From NCBI RefSeq assembly GCF_003287495.1, contig NZ_PRLE01000003.1:344881-408880 (forward strand): a DNA stretch of 64,000 bases, given 5' to 3'. A program made the translations under genes and the position numbers. Each line of letters begins with the position of its first letter. Position 1 is the stretch's first letter. The DNA is from Faecalibacterium prausnitzii (lineage in GTDB: Bacteria > Bacillota > Clostridia > Oscillospirales > Ruminococcaceae). Of the stretch, positions 62,787-64,000 are shown in pieces. The notes beneath the pieces were generated by a model. The model was given only the letters and a program-made list of their open reading frames with translations, was not told the origin of the DNA and made no database searches.

Positions 62787-62862
62787 GGTGCGACCGGGAG
62801 GATTCGAACCTCTGGCCTTCCGGGTCGGAGCCGAACGCTCTATCCAGCTGAGCTACGATCGC
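62786..62862 (-). tRNA. tRNA-Arg (CCG)
   Basis: On the minus strand: acceptor GCGATCG/CGGTCGC, D-arm GCTC...GAGC, anticodon stem TTCGG/CCGGA with loop CTCCGAC (anticodon CCG), T-loop TTCGAAT, discriminator A and encoded CCA. The first T-stem pair is an A-C mismatch. It lies between MATE gene 3 and the CoaX-like gene. Confidence 0.93.
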
Positions 62863-62941
62863 ACAATGCACTGACATCTGCCAGTGCAATATAGTATAGC
62901 ACATGCCGCGGAAAAATGCAAACAAAACCGTTCGGCAAGTT

Positions 62942-63718
62942 TCAGCCTTTCCGGTTCCGCAGCCAGATCTGGTACAGGCCGTCGGTGATGAGAGTTTCCC
63001 GGTAATGGATGGGGGTGCGGCAGGCCTCCCGGATGGAGCGGGGCAGACTGCCGGTAGCATAGAATTTCGCCTCGGGGCCGAGCTCGGCGCGGAAGCGGTC
63101 GGCCAGGCCGTCCAACAGCCCGGCGGTGCCCAGGACAAAGCCATTCTGGAGACAGGAGGCTGTGTTTTTACCCAGAACAGAGGCGGGAGCCGGGGCCGAG
63201 AGATCGATTTGGGGCAGCTGGGCGGTCTTCTGCACCAGAGAGGCCAGAGAGAGCTGCGGCCCGGGCAGGATGGCACCGCCCACCAGCTCCTGCTTGGCGT
63301 TGACGCCCATGATGGAGATGGCGGTGTCGGCTGAGATGACGGCCAGCGGGCCGGGGCATTCCGCAAGGGCAGCGACCACGCCGCAGAGAAGCTCTGCACC
63401 CAGCTGGGCAGGGTTGTCCAGCCGCAGCTTGATGCCGCTTTTCAGCCCGGGCCCGACGGTCAGGATGCGGGCACTGCAGAGCATCCGCAACCCGGCCAGC
63501 ACCTGCCCTGTCAGGGCGGGGACCACACTGCCCAGGATGCCGCCCTCGATCTGGGCGGGAGAGACGTGATAAAGGGAGAGCAGATTCACCAGCCGGATGG
63601 CGTATTCATCCGCGGTGCAGGCAATGTCGGAGTGGAGCCGCCCGCAGAATTTCAGGCAGTCCTTTTCATATCCGCCAATCGAGATATGGGTGTTGCCAAT
63701 GTTGACGGTCAAAATCAT
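62942..63718 (-). CDS. coaX: Type III pantothenate kinase (CoaX)-like protein with altered active-site motifs
   Basis: A 258-residue ASKHA-fold protein matching CoaX in length and overall pattern (NIGNTHISIGG, GSVVPAL, GGAILPG). CoaX phosphorylates pantothenate, the first CoA step. Three conserved motifs are changed: the N-terminal D of DxGNT is N6; GADR is GAEL (107-110), replacing the catalytic aspartate by glutamate and losing the arginine; and the DxGTA phosphate motif is SADTAIS (129-135). It may be catalytically weak or have another role. The ATG at 63718 was chosen at the domain start; upstream in-frame sequence is AT-rich and non-coding. Confidence 0.8.
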   Translation of the reverse strand: MILTVNIGNTHISIGGYEKDCLKFCGRLHSDIACTADEYAIRLVNLLSLYHVSPAQIEGGILGSVVPALTGQVLAGLRMLCSARILTVGPGLKSGIKLRLDNPAQLGAELLCGVVAALAECPGPLAVISADTAISIMGVNAKQELVGGAILPGPQLSLASLVQKTAQLPQIDLSAPAPASVLGKNTASCLQNGFVLGTAGLLDGLADRFRAELGPEAKFYATGSLPRSIREACRTPIHYRETLITDGLYQIWLRNRKG

Positions 63719-63782
63719 GGGTGGGGGGCCTCCTTGCCTATATAATGTAATTATATAATATAACACTCCCCGGAAAACTGCA

Positions 63783-63847
63783 AGGCCCGTCTCCCCTTGG
63801 CAAAGGGGAGACGCTGAGGCCGTGGCCGAAGCGGAGGGGTCGAAACC
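63783..63847. repeat. Dispersed palindromic repeat, copy J
   Basis: CGTCTCCCCTTGGCAAAGGGGAGACG is a perfect hairpin (read as two arms), followed by CTGAGG and a GGCCGTGGCC hairpin. It lies upstream of the coaX-like gene. Confidence 0.75.
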
Positions 63848-63909
63848 TGCCCGTTTGCGATTATTTTGGAAGAAAACAGAAAAAACTTGAAAAAAGCAGC
63901 AGAAAAGTG

Positions 63910-63938
63910 TTGACAAAGGTGCGGGTGTGTGGTATTAT
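63910..63938 (+). promoter_or_regulatory. Promoter reading out of the window
   Basis: TTGACA (63910-63915), 17 bp, TATTAT (63933-63938). The start of transcription would be near 63945. A CGCTGAGGC/GCCTCAGCG hairpin (63953-63961 and 63980-63988) begins the leader. The gene it serves is beyond the right edge. Confidence 0.75.
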
Positions 63939-64000
63939 ACTTGAGCGCCAAGCGCTGAGGCAAAAGAATGACTTCCAAAGCCTCAGCGAGAAGCCCTTGA

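Overview
The window looks like the replication-origin region of a GC-rich, anaerobic Clostridia-class Firmicute, most likely a Faecalibacterium-like member of the Oscillospiraceae. This is inferred from gene order and protein character, not from a database match. Supporting signs are pyruvate:ferredoxin oxidoreductase, RemB/DUF370, the gene order dnaA-dnaN-yaaA-recF-remB-gyrB-gyrA, a Noc/ParA/ParB cluster and a yybP-ykoY riboswitch. Genes left of about 15.2 kb, from dnaA to nifJ, lie mostly on the minus strand. Genes right of rpmH lie mostly on the plus strand. This is the co-orientation expected for forks leaving an origin at dnaA/rpmH.

Layout. 0-5.4 kb: nifJ (partial), a Nudix hydrolase, an RluA-type pseudouridine synthase, a GntR/FCD regulator, a parS-like site, and mntP behind a manganese riboswitch. 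6-15.2 kb: gyrA, gyrB, remB, recF, an S4-domain gene, dnaN and dnaA. 15.2-31.4 kb: candidate oriC, rpmH, rnpA, yidD, yidC and jag, then a Tat-exported 5'-nucleotidase-like protein and a diguanylate cyclase, then mnmE, mnmG, a prolyl-tRNA deacylase, rsmG (with an internal parS-like site), noc, another parS-like site, parA, parB and serS. 31.6-32 kb: tRNA-Met(CAT) and tRNA-Glu with two structured non-coding elements. 32-36 kb: a HAD phosphatase, a bPH2 membrane-protein pair and two RCK-type NAD-binding proteins. 36-43 kb: uppP, a polyserine lipoprotein whose promoter holds a G11 tract, a DUF362 ferredoxin, a second lipoprotein, an M18 aminopeptidase, gluQ and a PAP2 protein. 43-47 kb: a MATE transporter, a CBS-containing family II pyrophosphatase and an acylphosphatase. 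47.4-53.6 kb: a riboswitch-like attenuator, then an SMC-like operon resembling Wadjet JetABC without JetD and with a small fourth gene. 53.6-64 kb: a second MATE transporter behind a leader-peptide attenuator, a histidine phosphatase, a LysR regulator, cstA, an unknown membrane protein, an iron-sulfur aldo/keto reductase, a third MATE transporter, tRNA-Arg and a divergent CoaX-like protein.

The origin block supplies replication initiation, segregation and nucleoid occlusion, tRNA and rRNA modification, and membrane-protein insertion. The parS-like sites in and beside rsmG and parA tie ParB loading to this locus. The most novel-looking items are the JetD-less condensin operon, the G-tract promoter of the polyserine lipoprotein, the unassigned attenuator at 47.5 kb, the MATE leader, and a palindrome with fixed spacing found near noc and yidC. 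A short palindromic repeat is scattered through many intergenic gaps and supplies the last codons of mnmG.
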